Positions 48,270 through 58,557 of a stretch of 64,000 nucleotides of DNA are shown piece after piece. The notes beneath the pieces are model-generated. The model made no database searches and was not told where the DNA came from. It was given only the letters and a program-made list of their open reading frames with translations. The stretch lies in assembly GCA_949128115.1 (NCBI GenBank), contig OX421964.1:38432177-38496176 (forward strand), in the 5' to 3' direction. A program made the position numbers and the translations under genes. How positions within the stretch are numbered: the stretch's first letter is position 1; every line of letters begins with the position of its first letter. This DNA comes from Anaspis maculata (taxonomy: Eukaryota; Arthropoda; Insecta; Coleoptera; Scraptiidae).

Positions 48270-48901
48270 TTGTCCGGAGGTTAGTGAAATGAACCTTGCA
48301 TTTGGTGACAAAAGCACAAAAATGAGTAGAATGGCCCACAAGACCATGTTCTTTCGATAGAGAAGGAGCGCCACGCAGATTTTTTCTTGAAGGGTCGCCA
48401 GGGGGGGCCTTGAAGTTTGAAAGGGGTGGAGTCCCTACGTAACCACTTTCTAATATCGCCATACCCAATAAAAAAGAAAGGTATGACACTTCTCCCTACC
48501 ATAACAGCATTAGTCACCATGTCGCTATCGTTCTTCAGTGTTTGAAAAAATAAAGTCTCCGGCTAGTACGAAGTTTTTTTTCATTTTTTTTTTCACCTAC
48601 AAGAACATGAAAAATTGGGGCGTTTGATGCCTTTTCCCACATTTCCGCATCAGCTTATTTCATTTATGAAGTTGAAAATGCGAGAGACCTACCTATTTTC
48701 AGCAGAATGCCAAGCAAAGAAGTGAGCAATTTTCACTGCTCAGTTTTTAAGCGTTTTTTTAATATCCCCAAGCGATGAAACCATTCTCATACCTCCTTCT
48801 CAATGGAAAAAGCACGCTCTTGTGGGCTATCTTACCAATTTTTGTGCTTTTGTCACCAAATGCAAAGTTCACTTGATTTTTGGTCACTAACCTCCGGACT
48901 A
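48270..48901. mobile_element. Foldback element F7 (TAG...CTA group, degraded), 632 bp
   Basis: The right terminus, read inward, is TAGTCCGGAGGTTAGTGA; the left is TTGTCCGGAGGTTAGTGA, with the A of TAG changed. Arms of about 90-100 bp pair (GCATTTGGTGACAAAAGCAC and complement). The 440-bp middle is not palindromic. Flanking triplets differ, so no target duplication remains and membership rests on the termini. Confidence 0.6.
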
Positions 48902-49179
48902 AATACAGTGGCCGCAATAAATGACGATAAGGAGAAAAACATTTATTGATTTATTCATGTTATTCCTTACTTCAATTCTATTTCATAACTACTTTTACTT
49001 TCGATAACCTTGAATACTTATGGTTGATTTTTGTTCCAGGTGAGCACAGCAGAGCCCATTCTTTGAAAAATCAGGCGCTCGCTAGAGGTGGTGACGACAA
49101 AGTCCAAAAAGACAGGCATCATCATGTCTTTGGTCTCGTTATCAATATTCATCTTTCTTGGTGAGATTGATTTGATTAA

Positions 49180-50580
49180 TAGCCCGGTCAATGAAAGCAT
49201 AATTTAGGAGAATAGCTAAAATAAAGAGTGTAGTTCTAAAAATTGGTAGAGATGTTTTCAAAAGGTTGCTGATTACTGCGTAGAAAGTCCCCATCGGTAG
49301 GGGGTGTGGAATCGCCGCCATCTTGGATTATTGGTACATTTGAAGTATTTTTTGCAATTATCTCAATTAAAGGCAATCCCATCAAAAAACCGCTCGGTTC
49401 AAATGGAAGGCCATCAAATTGCTTGCAAAAAAATTGGGTATGACTTTCACGTATCTGTCATAACTTTGAAGAAACTGGCCTGTGAGCATCAGGTGTGAGT
49501 CGTGGAGGAGGTATTTTATTTCTCACGGTGTTTTTGAAAAATCACGAAAAACTACAATGCAGTGCTGTTTAGTTAATCTTCGTTATTGAATAATGAAATT
49601 AAAAATTTTTTGTTGGCCTTCACTTCAAAAAATATGGGGGTGTCAAAGGGAAAAAATTGAATCTTAATATTTCGGTTATTTAAAGAAATTTTGAAAACAA
49701 TTTTTGGAGGAATTATGAGTGATCCATCAATGATACAAGGTGCAAAAGACAGACCAATCATTGTACAGGGTGAGTTTGTACCCCGGATTTTGTCAGACCT
49801 CGCGTAAATCTACAAAGCCGCATCTACACATCTGAAAATAATCGTAACCAACACTACCAAAATCAGAACAATGAGTGACAAACCAGTTTAGGTTACCCAT
49901 TGTTCTAATTCTCGTAGTGTTGGTTACGGACATTTTCAGGTGTTGAGATGCGCTTTGCAGGTTTACGCGCGGTCTGAAAAAATCCGAGCTACAGGCTCAC
50001 CCTGTACAATGATTAATCTGTCTTCTGCACCTTGTAGCATCAAAGGATCACCCATCACTTCCCTCAAACCTTTTTCATTTTTTTCTCAAATAACCGGAAT
50101 ATGAGAGAATCAATTTTTTTCCTTTGACCTTCCCATATTCTTTTAAATGGAAGGCAATTTTTTTTATAAATTGTATTATTCAGTAAAGAAGATTAACTGA
50201 ACAGCATTGCATTGTAGTTTTGCGTGATTCTCCAAAAACACCGTGAAAAATGGAATATCTTCTCCATGACTCACACCTGACGCTCACAGGCCAATTTCTC
50301 CGGAATTAATGACAGATGCGTAGAAGTACTACGCATCTTTTTTGTACACAATTTTATTGCCTTCCATTTGATCCGACCCGTTTTTCGATGAGATTGCTAT
50401 TTATCGAGATAATTGCAAAAAACAGTTGAAGTGCACCAATAATTCAAGTTGGCGGCGATTCCACACCACCTATCGATGGGGACTTTTTACACAGTAATCA
50501 GCGAAGCTTCGAAAACATCTCTACCAATTTTCAGAACTACACTATTTATTTTTGCTATTTTTTCTTTATTGACTGGGCTA
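49180..50580. mobile_element. Foldback element F8 (TAG...CTA group), 1401 bp
   Basis: Left terminus TAGCCCGGTCAATGAAAG; right terminus, read inward, TAGCCCAGTCAATAAAGA. Both flanks carry taa. Arms of about 580 bp pair well (ACCAATTTTTAGAACTACAC and GTGTAGTTCTAAAAATTGGT types). The centre, about 49765-50010, is itself a palindrome with TACAGGGTGAG and CTCACCCTGTA ends and GTAACCAACACTAC arms, probably a MITE inside the loop. No gene. Confidence 0.85.
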
Positions 50581-51255
50581 TAAAGGAATATTGGACACCG
50601 ATAGAAGATCGTTTCAAACGGTCTCTACATTTTACTTATTGCATTCGAAGCATTTGGGAAAATTGCATATGGTTCCCGGACAATTTATTCACTGAGGCCC
50701 ATGCAGGCCGGTGGAAGCTGGTCACATAGCCTTTAATAATAACAATAATAATAGGGTCCTTGCATGAATTTTATTTTGAGACGATTACCTCATAAAATCA
50801 TTAAAAACGTCATCCACAATAATTTCCGCCCAAAAAAAAAATTTTAAAAAATTTCCCCATCCTTTAAATGAAGATCAGAGTTTGAATTTTTGTTTTCGCG
50901 CCAAAAACGCGGTCGCTTCTACAATGACCTTGAATGCTCACAATGACGTCATCGCGAGAGTTCTATTTTTTGTTTGCAAGTTTTTTTTCTTTTCGAGGTT
51001 GCAGCCCTGCGCCCTGAAACCCCGCGAAATTTCAAATCGTCTTTATGTTACCCAAGGAGACTATTTAAGCTATTAACTTGCTATTAACCTAAATCAGTCC
51101 CGAAAAATTCAAAATCATTGCATTTTCATTTTATATTTTTATTACCACAGTACCTGATTAAATTATAACAAATTGTCCATTAACGTAACAATCAAATAAA
51201 TAAATTATGTATCAACAGAATGTTGAACTTCCCTTCTGTCTTACGACCATTTTTC

Positions 51256-51480
51256 TTATCTTGCTTGTGTGATTATCATTCCGCCTTCTGCACTACCAAA
51301 GAATACCAAACATAGCAATGATGCATCTTCTATTATACAATTTGTTTCACGGTTTTTGCAGATAAACCAAGAGAAATCTTCTTTTGCTCTCATGTAGAAG
51401 TAGAATCTTGCATTTTTTTCTAGTTCTGTTCTAACGTCACATAGGTATACGTTCTGGTACGGAATCACTTGAAAAAATTG
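51256..51480 (-). pseudogene. Exon-like segment of the THAP element, unknown
   Basis: A minus-strand frame that includes RTELEKNARFYFYMRAKEDF and ends GGMIITQAR before a stop. An AATAAA-like signal lies further downstream on that strand near 51140. It has no ATG at its start, so it would have to be spliced. I do not recognise the product. It is placed in the transposon only by position and strand. Confidence 0.25.
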
Positions 51481-51929
51481 CAGGATGCTGGACCAAAACA
51501 ATAACTATTTTATAGCAACGTGATCATCGGACACTTCAAATTGGTCATCTGGTCCATTCCTTTTTCATGTTAAGAAAGGATGTGCATCAGAACTGGGAAT
51601 CGAAAATAGTAGTGACGTTATTATTATAGGTGTGCTCTGCTTGGTATGTATGATGCCAGGGTATTCAGATTGCTGTTGCAGGTCTGGTATATCGTCGGCC
51701 TGGTATAACATCCGTTTTTATGAATGATGATTGATGACAAGATCGCTAGAACAAGCTGGTGTGTTCTTTCTTCTCATAATTTCATAAAAAAATTGGTTTG
51801 CTGAGCTCGAGGGTGAGCTCAATCAAAATTTCATTCGTTGAACTTGTAACAGCTGCGATTGATTTGCCACTAGATGTATCTGTAGGTACGGTCCTCGATC
51901 CTAAGGTATTTAACAAAGACAATCTTCAT

Positions 51930-52060
51930 TTAGCGCCCTAGCTGTGGATATGTAGTGGCCCCATTTTCCTCCACATATTTCCAGATCAATGCAGTCGTTC
52001 TAATGGACACATCAGAGATAGCTTTTGCAACAGAAGGAGACGACTTCTCTTCAAAGTACC
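51930..52060 (-). pseudogene. Exon-like segment of the THAP element, unknown
   Basis: On the minus strand a pyrimidine run and CAG acceptor precede a 43-codon frame that begins YFEEKSSPSVAKAISDVSIR, continues TTALIWKYVEENGATTYPQ and ends at TAA (51930-51932). The composition looks coding and the acceptor is strong, but the family is unknown to me. Confidence 0.35.
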
Positions 52061-52850
52061 TGTGAAAAAAAATAGAAATATTTTATTATTGAGTTCTTAC
52101 GTAAAACAAACAATTTCGCCATGAAGCTCATTTTTAGCCTTTGTCAAATTTCAGTAACAGTAGAAGTGAAACCAATTTCGCAAGTAGTAAAATGGATTTC
52201 AAAAATTTTTTCTATCAATTTTGAAAAAGTGCTTATATTTTGATTCTGATTCTTGTCCATTTGGATTCAGTAATGAAGGATTTCCTCTTGGGGTATATTT
52301 TTGGACACAAACAATAAAAAATTCAAGGTATTTGCCGACGTTTCGATTTAATTAAAATCTTTTTCAAGACTCATGACCTATTGACTTGAAATAATTATTG
52401 AATGAATTGTAACTGACATTTTTGTGCAGCAAGCTGCTTAACAAGTCAGGCAGGAATGGACCCCAAGAGGAAATATACCCCAAGAGGAAATCCTTCATTA
52501 GTGCTTGATATCAGTTTCCGAGAAAAAAATCTGCCCAAGAGGCGAGTGCAAAAAGACTGCAGATTCTTTCGGCATGTGATACAAGATCCTGATGAAATAC
52601 TGACCCAAACATACTTTAAATTGCGATTTCCGGGCACCGCACAGACACCTCAAAGGTAACAGTGGCTCCAAAAATCTCTCTTCATTCCTGCATCCACGTT
52701 TGGCTGCACTTCCCTGCAGAAATGCAGATAAATCTTGCATTTTTCTGAGATAACTTGGATAAAACTTTGAAATCTTCTGGGGACATGGGGGCGAGCATGG
52801 TGTTGGGAGAGTACCATTGATTTCATGTGAAAATAGCACAGAGGAATTTC

Positions 52851-52864
52851 AGACGCCACCAACC
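52851..52864. repeat. R1 element target duplication, left copy
   Basis: AGACGCCACCAACC here is identical to 58517-58530; the first A is ambiguous with the poly(A) tail. The perfect 13-14 bp match marks target-primed insertion. Confidence 0.95.
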
Positions 52865-53286
52865 CTCTCCTAGGTGCTGTAAGACCTTGTAGTTGGTGGA
52901 GGGGCTCAAGTAACTGCGATGATCCTGAGAGCTATATCGGCGGGGGCCACATGAAGAGGCCCCTGGCAGGGACACTCATGCCGAAAAGGTCGATGGAGAG
53001 CGGAGAAAGCTAAGAAACAGCACAAAGGGGGCTGAGCGGAGCGCCAGTCAGCCTCTCATCATACCGTAATCACAGGGCACTCCACAGAGACTTCGGCAAG
53101 GCGTGGCTGAGGAACGTTGGGTGATACTGTGACCGGGGGGCTTGCCTTAAACGGCCGTCTCGCGAGGAGCAAACCTCTATAAAAATCCGACAGCGAAGCC
53201 GTAAAAACCTGTGGGGCACCAGGCACACTCCACAGTATGAGTGCCTTCCCCTCAGTAGGGGCCCACTGCTGAGGGGCGACGAAGAA

Positions 53287-55155
53287 ATGGACCCAACTCG
53301 TGGGAACAGCATGGAATTGAACCTTTCGGAAAACCCCCAAGATGACAAGGCTATGAGCGTGGAAGAGATTGCGGAACATGAGCGAACACAAATATTCAGT
53401 CGACGTGACAGTATATCACGTTCGCCGATACAATCTCTCAACAAGACCTCGGAAAGTACAGAGGATGAGGAAGAGCACAAAACCCCTATGGCAGTGCACC
53501 CGATTTTCAACAGGATGAAAGACCTACGAACAAAAGGGCAGCGTTCTACAAAAAGAAAGAAAATGGGGAGCCCGATCGTCGACGAGGAAGAAGGCGCAGA
53601 CACAGAGAAAACTAGAAGGACAATAGAGAGTCTGATTAGGTTTTGCAAAGAGAATGGAAATGTACATAACGAAATAAAACGGCTAACAACAGACCTAGCA
53701 GACCATGCAAGAAAAGCTGCCGAAGAGCAGCAACGAAAATTCGCAAGCCTGGAATCAGCAATGGAACAATTGAAGGAACGGCAGAGACTGGAAACGAAGA
53801 AACTGCAAGACACCATACACGGTCAAGATTTAGAGCTTCAAAAACTGCAACGACTGGAAGAAGAAAACAAATTACAACGACGGGAGAACAAACCACGGTC
53901 GCCGTGCACAAGATGCAAGGGGACTGGGAAGGACCCTGAGGCGTACGCTAGCTCCGAGCTGATGGAGGGAAATCCCATCACGGGATGCACCGAGGATCTC
54001 CTCCTAGTGGTGCTTAACGGCCAGGAAGGAATGCAGGCAGGCATCCACAATCTGTTCCGAGAGAGATTTCCTGAGCTTTTGGAAATGGACAATGATTTAG
54101 GGAAAATGACTGTAACTACAATGACATCTGTCAACGACCTGATCAAGACTAAAGAAAGAAACATATGGAAAATGCGTCTAAGGGACACAGGTGAAGCTGA
54201 GGAAGCAATGAGGATCCTGAAGGAAAGGTTCGGAAGCGAAGACACGCCCCCACAAGAGATAGCGATGCCTATTATAACAGGTATGGAGCCAGGCAGACTC
54301 CAGGAAATCATCGAAAAAACTTTCGACGACACCAACATCAAATTTAAAATCCATGTACCCATTGGAACACTGAAGAGAATAAATCAGGAAGCGAACAGAA
54401 AAACTCTGGAGAGGGTGAGACCGGAGAGAATCGTGGTAAATGTAGAAACGGGAACGTACGCAGAAACTCTTAAAATATTGAAGGAAAATATATCGGAAGA
54501 AGCGGGAGTGAAAGAAATAAAATCGGTGAAAAGAATTAAAGATGGAAGGATGGTTATCGAGATGCAAAAAGAAGCACAAAGTGGTCCACAATTGACGGAG
54601 GCTATCAAAAAGATCCTTGTAGAAAATACAGTCAATCACTATTCTGAAACCAAAGAAACAAAAGCATTGGAAATTAGAAATATAGATGAGGACGCTACTG
54701 AGGACGAAATTAAGGCGGCATTGGCTAGAGAGGTGGATGAGACAAATGAAGTCAAAATACAATGGATGAGAAAACACGAAGATGGCAAACAAACCGCAAT
54801 GATTATTACTAATGTAAAAGAGGCTCAGCTCTACTTAGCTAAAAGAGAAATCAAGATCGGCTGGAGCAACTGCTACATAAAAGAGCGGAAAAGGAATAAC
54901 AGGTGTTACCGATGCTATAGGTATGGACATGATGCTGTTAAATGTGACGGACCCGATAGGAGCAGTCTGTGCAGAACTTGCGGAGGAGATGACCATAAAG
55001 CGCCGGACTGTGAGAGGAAGCCAGTCTGTTTCCCATGCAAAGATATTGAACAGAATACGGATCACTATGCGGGCAGTAAAGAGTGCAAAGCCTTCAAGGA
55101 ACACAAAACGGCTAGAAGAACTGGACACAACGGAAAAGCCCAACAAGGCGCATAG
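53287..55155 (+). CDS. R1-clade ORF1 protein (Gag-like nucleic-acid-binding), 622 aa
   Basis: ORF1 proteins of these elements coat the RNA and form the ribonucleoprotein with ORF2. Residues 81-94 are very basic (KRKK). About 115-200 is a charged heptad-rich stretch likely to form a coiled coil. A CTRC pair occurs at 207-210. The C-terminus has three zinc knuckles: C-x2-C-x4-H-x4-C at 540-553, the same pattern at 562-575, then C-x2-C-x8-H-x6-C at 581-600. Three knuckles of this layout are typical of R1-clade ORF1. The ATG at 53287 is the first in frame after a stop at 53122-53124. No frameshift or stop is seen. ORF2 starts 132 nt downstream in the same frame. Confidence 0.93.
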   Translation: MDPTRGNSMELNLSENPQDDKAMSVEEIAEHERTQIFSRRDSISRSPIQSLNKTSESTEDEEEHKTPMAVHPIFNRMKDLRTKGQRSTKRKKMGSPIVDEEEGADTEKTRRTIESLIRFCKENGNVHNEIKRLTTDLADHARKAAEEQQRKFASLESAMEQLKERQRLETKKLQDTIHGQDLELQKLQRLEEENKLQRRENKPRSPCTRCKGTGKDPEAYASSELMEGNPITGCTEDLLLVVLNGQEGMQAGIHNLFRERFPELLEMDNDLGKMTVTTMTSVNDLIKTKERNIWKMRLRDTGEAEEAMRILKERFGSEDTPPQEIAMPIITGMEPGRLQEIIEKTFDDTNIKFKIHVPIGTLKRINQEANRKTLERVRPERIVVNVETGTYAETLKILKENISEEAGVKEIKSVKRIKDGRMVIEMQKEAQSGPQLTEAIKKILVENTVNHYSETKETKALEIRNIDEDATEDEIKAALAREVDETNEVKIQWMRKHEDGKQTAMIITNVKEAQLYLAKREIKIGWSNCYIKERKRNNRCYRCYRYGHDAVKCDGPDRSSLCRTCGGDDHKAPDCERKPVCFPCKDIEQNTDHYAGSKECKAFKEHKTARRTGHNGKAQQGA

Positions 55156-55287
55156 CGTCAGCATACAATGAACTGTGATAAATTGTGATATGAAACCGAC
55201 TGTGATACAGACTTATTTTATCGTATTTTGTTTACAACAGAAAACTTTTAGAACTTTTATACAACACGTTTTTATCGACAACAAAAT

Positions 55288-58278
55288 ATGGCAGCCACCT
55301 ATAAAAAGATAACCGTGCTACAGGTAAATGTGAACAGATGCAAAGCTGCACATGATCTGTTGTGCAGGACTGTGGAGGAGAAAAAAATAGACATCGCAGT
55401 AGTGGTGGAACCGAATAAGAAGATTGTGAGTGAAGGAGCATGGTTCGTGGACGAGAGAAGGGATGTTGCCATTAGGGTTTTCAACCGAGAAATCAAAGTT
55501 AGAGCTGATAAGAGCGGAAATGGAATTCTGACCGTCGTGCTGGATCAAGTTACAATAACGGGGTGTTATATATCTCCTAACGTAGATATACAAACATACG
55601 ATGAATTTTTGCACTCACTGCAGACCGAGATTGAGCACTTACGGACGAAAGAGACGATTATAGCGGGAGACTTCAACGCGAAAGCCGTAAGATGGGGAGC
55701 GAGACAAAACGATGAGAGAGGAGACCTGCTGGAAGAGTGGCTCGAGGAGAATGAAATGGAAACCGCGAATAGAGGCAACACACCGACTTTTTCTAGAGCA
55801 GGGAACACATCATATATAGACCTCACTATATACCCAGGAAGCAAGAGAAAACTTATAATGGATTGGAGAGTTAGCGAAGAAGAAAATATGAGTGATCACC
55901 AAAATATATATTTCGACATTATCGCTGAGGAGCAAAGAGTGAAAGAAGATGGAACACCACAAATAAACCAATCAAAACATAGGGGATGGATAATTAACTG
56001 CACTGATATGCCCATATTCAAGAAAAATCTCGAGACCAACCTGCAGAAACAAACACGAGACAACTTGCATATAACAGCTGAAATATGGGACAGCGCTCTG
56101 AAAGAAACCTGCGAGCAAACATTCAAAAAGAAAACGGGCGGCACTCGAGGAAAGAAACCGGTATACTGGTGGAGTGAAAAGATAGCTCAACTGAGAAAAG
56201 CATGCTTGATCAAAAAAAGAACGATGACCCGAAACATGAGGAAAACCACGAAGACTGATTTAGAAAAAATCCAAATGAAAAATGAGTACGTGAGGCAAAG
56301 AAGCGTGCTGAGAGGAGCCATCCAAGACGCCAAGAAACAAGCATGGAGGGAAATATGCGAAGAAGTGGAAAACAACGTTTGGGGGGACGGCTATAAGATA
56401 GTCCGCAAGAAACTCAAGATACTGCCAAAGATAACACTGACAGACGAAGAACTACTGCGAGAGGCCAGAGAACTTTTTCCAGAAGGGGAAACAGTCAAGT
56501 GGAATGGAGGAGAGCTGAGGCCCGAAGAAGTTGAGCTTTTCACGCGGGAAGAACTCGAAATGGCGGTAGGAAAAATGAAAGTCGGCAAAGCGCCAGGACC
56601 GGACTGTGTATCACCGGAAATAATGAGTGCAGCAGCAAGAATGCAACCGGAGCACTGCTTAAATATGATGAACGACGTACTGTTGCGCGGGGAATTTCCA
56701 ACACAGTGGAAAGAAACAAGATTGGTAATGATTGAAAAGCCAAAGAAAAGCCGGGAAGACAAGACATCATACAGACCACTGTGCATGATTAATACTGGAA
56801 GTAAGGTTTTAGAACATATGATAGCGCAACGATTGACTCAGATTATCGAAGAAAACGGAGGACTGGCAGAGATGCAATTTGGATTTAGGAAAGGCCGCTC
56901 TACCGTGGATGCTATGAGAAAGGTCCAAGAAATTGCACAGGAAGTTAATAGGGGACCCTACAGAAAACGCGGATTTTGCGCCTTGATAACACTCGATATA
57001 CAGAACGCCTTCAACAGTGCACCATGGCCTGGCCTAATCGAAGAGCTAGAGAAACGCCATACACCTAAGTATCTTATGAAACTTATGACAAGCTACTTCG
57101 AAAACAGGAGAATACTGGTGGGTGAGAGAGGAAGTATGAAGGTATCGAGTGGAGTCCAGCAAGGAACAATAGTGGGACCGACCTTATGGAACCTATATTA
57201 TGACGAAGTCGTTCGACTCAGAATGCCGAAAGGAGTAGAACTTATCGCATATGCCGATGATATAGCCATTGTAGTTAGCGGTAAGAGTGCAGAAATCATC
57301 GAGAAGAAAGCAAATCACGCTATATCTGAAATTGTCGCTTGCCTCGAGAGGAAGAAACTTAAATTGGCTCCTGCAAAGACAGAGGTGGTCCTTCTAGTGG
57401 CAAGACGGAAGATCCATTCAATAACAATCACACTCGGAGACACAGAAATAAGTAGCCAAGAAAGCCTCAAATACCTGGGTGTTATATTTGACAAGAACAT
57501 GAAGATGACGTCCCACGCGATAAAAGCCGCAGAAAAAGCAGAAGGAGCAGCCAAAGCTCTGGAAAGACTTATGCCTAACATGGGAGGAGCCAAAATGGAG
57601 AGGCGAAAAATACTGGCGACAGTTATGTACTCCATGATGTTGTACGCGGCTCCGGTGTGGAGACGAGCGATCTATGTAAGGAAGTATAGAATGATGCTCC
57701 AAAGGGTGCAGCGCAGGATCCTGATAAGAATCGCAAGAGCGTACCGAACGGTGTCGACAGAAGCTCTTACGGTCCTGGCGGGGACCCCACCTATAGACCT
57801 ACTGGTGGAAGAAAGGTCGAAGGCATATAGACGAGAGGGTAAAACAAAGGAAGAGCTGAGAGAGGAAGTTTTGAACGAATGGCAGCGAAGGTGGACGGAG
57901 ACAGACAAGGCGAGCTGGACAAGGAAACTGATTCCGGATATAAGAACTTGGGTGACAAGAAGGCATGGAGAGACAAACTTCTACCTCACGCAAATGTTGA
58001 GTGGACATGGATGCTTCAGGGGATATCTGAAAAGATTCAAAAGATCGGAAACGGATGAATGCGACTATTGCCGAATGACAGATACCCCCGAACACACATT
58101 GTTTCAATGTGAAAGATGGAGCGACACGAGAACACGGCTCGAGAGGGAAATTGGGAAGAAGCTGGATGTAGAGAATCTCATGGAGAATATGCTGAGAGAC
58201 GAGACGACCTGGAATAGCATTACGAGCGCAGTTGTGCAAATTATGAGAAAGAAGAGCGAGGAACAGCAACGGCAATGA
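55288..58278 (+). CDS. R1-clade ORF2: AP-like endonuclease and reverse transcriptase, 996 aa
   Basis: This protein nicks the target and copies the element RNA. Residues about 1-210 are an AP-like endonuclease: LQVNVNR near 11, EPNK at 41, GDFNA at 127-131, SYIDLTI at 175-181 and SDH at 202-204. Reverse transcriptase spans roughly 420-750: KAPGPD 434, YRPLCM 495, GFRKGRSTVDAM 532, LDIQNAFNSAPW 569, SGVQQGTIVGP 621, the catalytic AYADD at 654-658, and YLGVIFD 729. A C-terminal zinc-binding motif C925-x2-C928-x7-H936-x4-C941 follows, as is usual in the clade. No RNase H is seen. All catalytic motifs look intact. The first ATG after an in-frame TAG at 55249-55251 is used as start. Confidence 0.95.
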   Translation: MAATYKKITVLQVNVNRCKAAHDLLCRTVEEKKIDIAVVVEPNKKIVSEGAWFVDERRDVAIRVFNREIKVRADKSGNGILTVVLDQVTITGCYISPNVDIQTYDEFLHSLQTEIEHLRTKETIIAGDFNAKAVRWGARQNDERGDLLEEWLEENEMETANRGNTPTFSRAGNTSYIDLTIYPGSKRKLIMDWRVSEEENMSDHQNIYFDIIAEEQRVKEDGTPQINQSKHRGWIINCTDMPIFKKNLETNLQKQTRDNLHITAEIWDSALKETCEQTFKKKTGGTRGKKPVYWWSEKIAQLRKACLIKKRTMTRNMRKTTKTDLEKIQMKNEYVRQRSVLRGAIQDAKKQAWREICEEVENNVWGDGYKIVRKKLKILPKITLTDEELLREARELFPEGETVKWNGGELRPEEVELFTREELEMAVGKMKVGKAPGPDCVSPEIMSAAARMQPEHCLNMMNDVLLRGEFPTQWKETRLVMIEKPKKSREDKTSYRPLCMINTGSKVLEHMIAQRLTQIIEENGGLAEMQFGFRKGRSTVDAMRKVQEIAQEVNRGPYRKRGFCALITLDIQNAFNSAPWPGLIEELEKRHTPKYLMKLMTSYFENRRILVGERGSMKVSSGVQQGTIVGPTLWNLYYDEVVRLRMPKGVELIAYADDIAIVVSGKSAEIIEKKANHAISEIVACLERKKLKLAPAKTEVVLLVARRKIHSITITLGDTEISSQESLKYLGVIFDKNMKMTSHAIKAAEKAEGAAKALERLMPNMGGAKMERRKILATVMYSMMLYAAPVWRRAIYVRKYRMMLQRVQRRILIRIARAYRTVSTEALTVLAGTPPIDLLVEERSKAYRREGKTKEELREEVLNEWQRRWTETDKASWTRKLIPDIRTWVTRRHGETNFYLTQMLSGHGCFRGYLKRFKRSETDECDYCRMTDTPEHTLFQCERWSDTRTRLEREIGKKLDVENLMENMLRDETTWNSITSAVVQIMRKKSEEQQRQ

Positions 58279-58472
58279 AGAAGTGAAAAGACAGAGGATG
58301 ATTGACACGGGCCACCCGCCCCCCGAAGCAATGCTCGCGCGGTCCCAGGGGGCGGATAACCACTAGGCCAGAGGAGGGGGTTTAGTGGGTAGTGTTTAGC
58401 GAAAGACGCGGCGAGCCCCACACTGCCCTGGTGCCATCTAGCCGGGGCGTGCGTAAATGCATTACCCTCCTC

Positions 58473-58475
<3 letters not shown>

Positions 58476-58517
<42 letters not shown>
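58476..58517 (+). repeat. Poly(A) tail of the R1-clade element
   Basis: An uninterrupted run of 42 A residues directly precedes the right target duplication. Length and purity suggest a young insertion; the last A is shared with the duplication. Confidence 0.95.
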
Positions 58518-58519
<2 letters not shown>

Positions 58520-58530
58520 CGCCACCAACC
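58517..58530. repeat. R1 element target duplication, right copy
   Basis: AGACGCCACCAACC, identical to 52851-52864. Confidence 0.95.
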
Positions 58531-58557
58531 GCAGCCTCCCAGCATCCTCGTGGATGG
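58518..58557 (-). pseudogene. Exon-like piece interrupted by the R1 element
   Basis: On the minus strand a T-rich tract and TAG acceptor (58558-58560) precede a frame reading IHEDAGRLRLVAS. Skipping the R1 insertion, this frame continues at 52850 with EIPLCYFHMKSMVLSQ and stays open to 52650. The retrotransposon therefore landed inside what looks like a coding exon of the THAP element. The peptide is not one I recognise, and other frames past the junction are also open. Confidence 0.35.

Larger units (their letters stand above)
52865..58517 (+). mobile_element. R1-clade non-LTR retrotransposon, apparently full length
   Basis: A 422-nt 5' untranslated region, ORF1, a 132-nt gap, ORF2, a 197-nt 3' untranslated region and a 42-nt poly(A) tail lie between perfect 13-14 bp duplications. 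There are no LTRs and no RNase H domain. The element is visibly richer in G and purines than its surroundings. Intact frames, an unbroken tail and perfect duplications point to a recent insertion. The target is an exon-like part of a THAP transposon rather than 28S rDNA, so it is not the classic site-specific R1. Whether 5' sequence is missing cannot be told without other copies. Confidence 0.93.

Noticed and set aside
53287..58278. Site-specific R1 in 28S rDNA
   Set aside because: The flanks are not rDNA; they are exon-like sequence of another transposon, so only clade membership is supported.
53070..58308. Long antisense frames within the R1 element (for example 53070-53816, 54178-54792 and 57799-58308, minus strand)
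   Set aside because: They mirror the codon bias of ORF1 and ORF2 and have no domains of their own.
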